From Chrysogorgia sp. JL179-B06 (lineage: Eukaryota > Cnidaria > Anthozoa > Scleralcyonacea > Chrysogorgiidae), in assembly GCA_035772405.1 (NCBI GenBank), contig JAYKKM010000176.1, positions 434,001 through 498,000 of the forward strand: a stretch of 64,000 nucleotides of DNA, read 5' to 3'. Under the pieces are notes generated by a model, which searched no databases, was not told the DNA's origin, and worked only from the letters and a program-made list of their open reading frames with translations. A program made the translations under genes and the position numbers. Each line of letters opens with the position of its first letter. Position 1 is the stretch's first letter. Below, piece by piece: positions 50,401-53,400 of this stretch.

Positions 50401-53400
50401 GACAATTAAATATTAGTTTCCATCTATCAAAGTGATGTGAAGTCATTTTGTCCTGCATCTTTTCTTATGAGTTACCTTTTGTAATATTGCATATATTTGA
50501 ATGTATCATCTTACCAGGCCAGGTAATTCCTTCAATTATACAAGTGATTGCACATAGTACTACACTGTACATACTGTAGTCTACATGCACTGTTTATGTC
50601 ATAGATGGAATAATGGAAATATCAGGTGAAATAGGAGAATTGAACTTTCTGATTTGTCTATTATTTTAAAAAGTACAAGAATTGAATTTTGGGATTTTAT
50701 CCCTCAAAGCAGCGGAAGGTAAGTGAAGAATGTTAGCTTTTTATCCTTCAGCCTGAACAGATAAAATTTTCTTGCTGAAAATGCTGGTGAGAATATGTGT
50801 TGGGGACAAAATTATTTAATGCAAACTGGTTAGGAATAGGCCGTTTTAGACCTAGTTTCACACTAGATATCTCCCTTATCTCCTGGGTGTCATATTTACA
50901 TAGCTAGACACCTAATTGGATAGGCACCAAAAAATTGGGCTGGGGAACTGCACATGCAAAAAAATATTGTGGGCACAATTATTGTCTTGCCTTTTAAGAT
51001 GCAGGTAGAGGATCTGTGAGGATAGACAACAATTTCACATAATTTATATTACTTATAATTAAATTATTTTTTTTCATCATTTTAACATAAAAATGGTGGC
51101 AAAGTCAGTACAAATTATTTTAATCAAGAATTTTCAGATTCACTGCTGTTATGTCTTGGGAGACTTCATCTTCGGAATCTGTGTCTTGATCACCTGCCAT
51201 GGTGACTGATGAAACTGTCACCACTTAGTTCCCTCCTCATCAACTCTCAAGTGCAATATCTTTTGGCTCCACTTGCTTGCAAGTTAAATATTGACATTAC
51301 AATCTAAAATCTCTTATCTTCTGTGCTCATATACAACCAAGGTGTTGTTTATGGTGTTGTGGCACATTTAAATCAGACAGAATATTGGTATAACCATGCT
51401 GAATGTTCATTCAATGGAAGATTTTGAGCCTGAAATGCTGATGATAAGGCATGCTAATTTGGAGTGGATTCAGCAGCTCAGTGAACACACAAAAGAATCA
51501 CACCATTATCCTTGAAAGGCTAAACTGTATAACGCAATGCCACTTTTAAGACTTATAGGCTGGAGACACTGGCTCTGTGGCTCCTCAGTCAGTACGTAAA
51601 TGCATAGCATAGGTGACCCAGACAGTCAGATGAAAGGGTCTTCATTTAAAATGGTGAGAGTAGGCTGGGCACGATATTGTAATAACAAAATGGTCATGGA
51701 TCTTAATTAGTATACCCAAAAGGTTGAAATGTGGAGAGAGGACTGGAACCTACCCCAAAACAACAAAGATCCTGACCCTAACCCTAACAGCTGGGGGGTT
51801 AGAAAACTCGTTAGACAGGGGGTTAGGACCTTTGTTGTGTTGGGGTCGGTTTCAATCCAATTAACTAGGAGGCTTGTACGAGGGTGCAACGTGTCAGCTA
51901 TTTGTGCATTAATTCACTCTATTTGCTTGTCAATGTCTTCTATTTGCGCCTCCTTACAGGGTCTGAAATTTGCGGTATCCCGATATCCACGGGATACCAA
52001 AATTTCGTTTTGGGTACTAACATCTGTTTTACTTGTATCCCGACGGATACCACGAAATTTCAAAAATCGGTATAGCGGTAAAACCACGAGTCGCCATCTT
52101 GGAAATCGAGGGAAGACCTTAGGTACGGGCACTGGGTACGAGGTTGTTTTACTCTATATCAGTCAACGAATCAGGTGATAGCTTCACTGACAGTTCAATA
52201 TATTTGTAAACTCCGCAGAATCTCCTGTAGAAGACGTCATAGTCGTCAGAGACGGTGAAGAGTTACAGGTACACGAACACCAAACTAATCCAAGTGCAGA
52301 AAATGATCGCAGAGAAAAGCGCAAGGTCGATCGATAAAACGTAAATACAAACTTGAAAAACGTCGTCAAAAATATTGGAAATAATAATTTGAACAATGTT
52401 GATGTTTTTAGTTTATTTAATTCAGAGTCTGACTTAATTCAGAGTCTGAGAATGTTTTCCACTATCCAGTTGTGGTGATGACTTGTCACTGGCATGCAAG
52501 TTAATATTTAATATTGTATTAAACATCATATTTGGTCTTGCAGCTTAATAGATGATGACTGGGCTAGATATGAAGTACAGTCACAAAGTACAGTCTGTGA
52601 CTGTAACAGTCACACAGACAAATAGGTGGGATACTGAAAATCATGGTAACTAGCATCCAGAAGTGGGATACTGGATTCTCAGGAGGGATACTAGAACTTT
52701 GAACCCTGGTATCCCAGTGGGATACTGAAAAAAAAATTAAATTCCAGACACTGCCTTATAAGGAATACGTACTATATACCCCTATCGGGGGGCCACAGAG
52801 CCATGGACCCACTGAGCCGTGAAGCCACGGAGCTGTGGAGCCAAGGTGCCACAGAGTGCATAAAAAATTACTTTACACTTAATAGTGTTAGCATAATGGT
52901 GATAGTTTAATATAGGGGTTCAATTAGTTTTGATGCTCAGAATAGGGAGTGTAGTGGAGCCATGGAGCCTTTATATTTAGATAAAGATTGAGAAATTGCA
53001 TTGTATTATGTAATTGCTCCCCTTGAAATTCAAACTTTGTGCATGTGGTAAATTTATACGCGTCCAAAGGGTGCTGGCATGATTGCACACCACCATTTGG
53101 CATTTGAAAGCCCTGGTAAGAGCATTGAGACTATTATATAATGCTCTTAAAACGTTTTTTATTATTATTATTATTATTATTTCATGAACTCACTCCTTCA
53201 CACATTTTAAAGTTAAGAGGTATGTAATTATAGTTACCCAAGTGCCTCCACCAGTTCAACTAGGCTCAATTCTTTAGCAAGCACACCTGTAAAATGACGA
53301 CATGGGAATGAAGTTTAATATGGAATTTTAGTAAAAAAACATATTAGTAGTCTAATGCAAATACTTCAATCTGATTGGCTACACACTACTCGTCTAATAT

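Noticed and set aside
50159..50458. Minus-strand ORF of 99 codons
   Set aside because: No splice sites, no known domain, and it lies in an intron whose flanking MMS19 exons already join in phase; likely repeat-derived.
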